DNA of 32,093 nucleotides from Candidatus Parabeggiatoa sp. nov. 2 (GTDB lineage Bacteria; Pseudomonadota; Gammaproteobacteria; Beggiatoales; Beggiatoaceae). Shown piece after piece: positions 32,058 to 32,093 of this stretch; position 1 is the first letter of the stretch; every line of letters begins with the position of its first letter. The position numbers and the translations under genes were made by a program. The notes below the pieces were generated by a model. It had not been told where the DNA came from and did no database searches. It was given only the letters and a program-made list of their open reading frames with translations. Location: positions 1 through 32,093 of the forward strand of contig NBMI01000130.1 of assembly GCA_002085445.1 (NCBI GenBank). The letters run 5' to 3'.

Positions 32058-32093
32058 GGGATTGCCCCTACAAACCGTTATGTAATGTAGGGG
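32058..32093. repeat. E palindrome, cut by the window edge
   Basis: GATTGCCCCTACA facing TGTAGGGG, the same family as 31003-31043 and 12183-12243; the second arm runs out of the window. Confidence 0.7.

Overview
The window looks like accessory chromosome of a large sulfur-oxidising gammaproteobacterium of the Beggiatoaceae (Beggiatoa/Thiomargarita-type). The reasons are the many TAACTGA heptamer direct repeats (a feature described for this family), the density of other intergenic repeat families, and the mix of CHAT proteins, caspase-like lipoproteins and toxin-antitoxin genes. This is inference from sequence; there is no rRNA, tRNA or housekeeping marker. No transposase gene is visible, although short palindromic and direct repeats fill nearly every intergenic space.

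Layout. 1-6.5 kb: the end of a TPR-CHAT protease gene, two stand-alone AAA ATPase genes each bracketed by the same composite repeat block, and a RelBE-type locus whose toxin is cut short by a repeat. 6.5-15 kb: caspase-like genes. Two paralogous C14 (metacaspase-like) lipoproteins with C-terminal DUF4384-like domains face each other around an intact VapBC pair; the minus-strand paralogue has lost its native tail and ends in a piece of a different PIN toxin. A decayed TPR-CHAT gene with frameshifts and both catalytic residues lost follows. 15-18.2 kb: three partial or rearranged copies of a PD-(D/E)XK, Rpn-like family, two of them preceded by the same overlapping 25-codon ORF, one existing only as its C-terminal repeat domain with its own ribosome binding site. 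18.2-22.4 kb: a dense repeat array, then genes that look like integron-cassette cargo (an AlkC-type DNA glycosylase behind a damaged attC-like site, an unknown protein, an ArsN2-like acetyltransferase, a tiny membrane protein).

22.5-27.4 kb is the most interesting part. Remnants of a type III restriction-modification system and of an AbiEii-like gene bracket an intact, tightly packed four-gene operon: a PIN-ankyrin protein, a radical SAM/SPASM protein, a P-loop kinase-HAD phosphatase fusion, and a UPRT-like phosphoribosyltransferase, followed by an attC-like site. The last three suggest small-molecule or nucleotide chemistry and the first an RNase effector; I do not recognise the combination as a described system. 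28-32 kb: an intact HicBA pair between two ~200-bp direct repeats, a HigBA pair with both genes damaged, a Uma2-like nuclease gene with a premature stop, and more repeats.

Taken together this is a defence/toxin-antitoxin island under heavy repeat-driven rearrangement: several loci are broken by small deletions, tandem duplications or repeat insertions, while a few (VapBC, HicBA, C14 lipoproteins, AAA genes, the four-gene operon) keep full reading frames.
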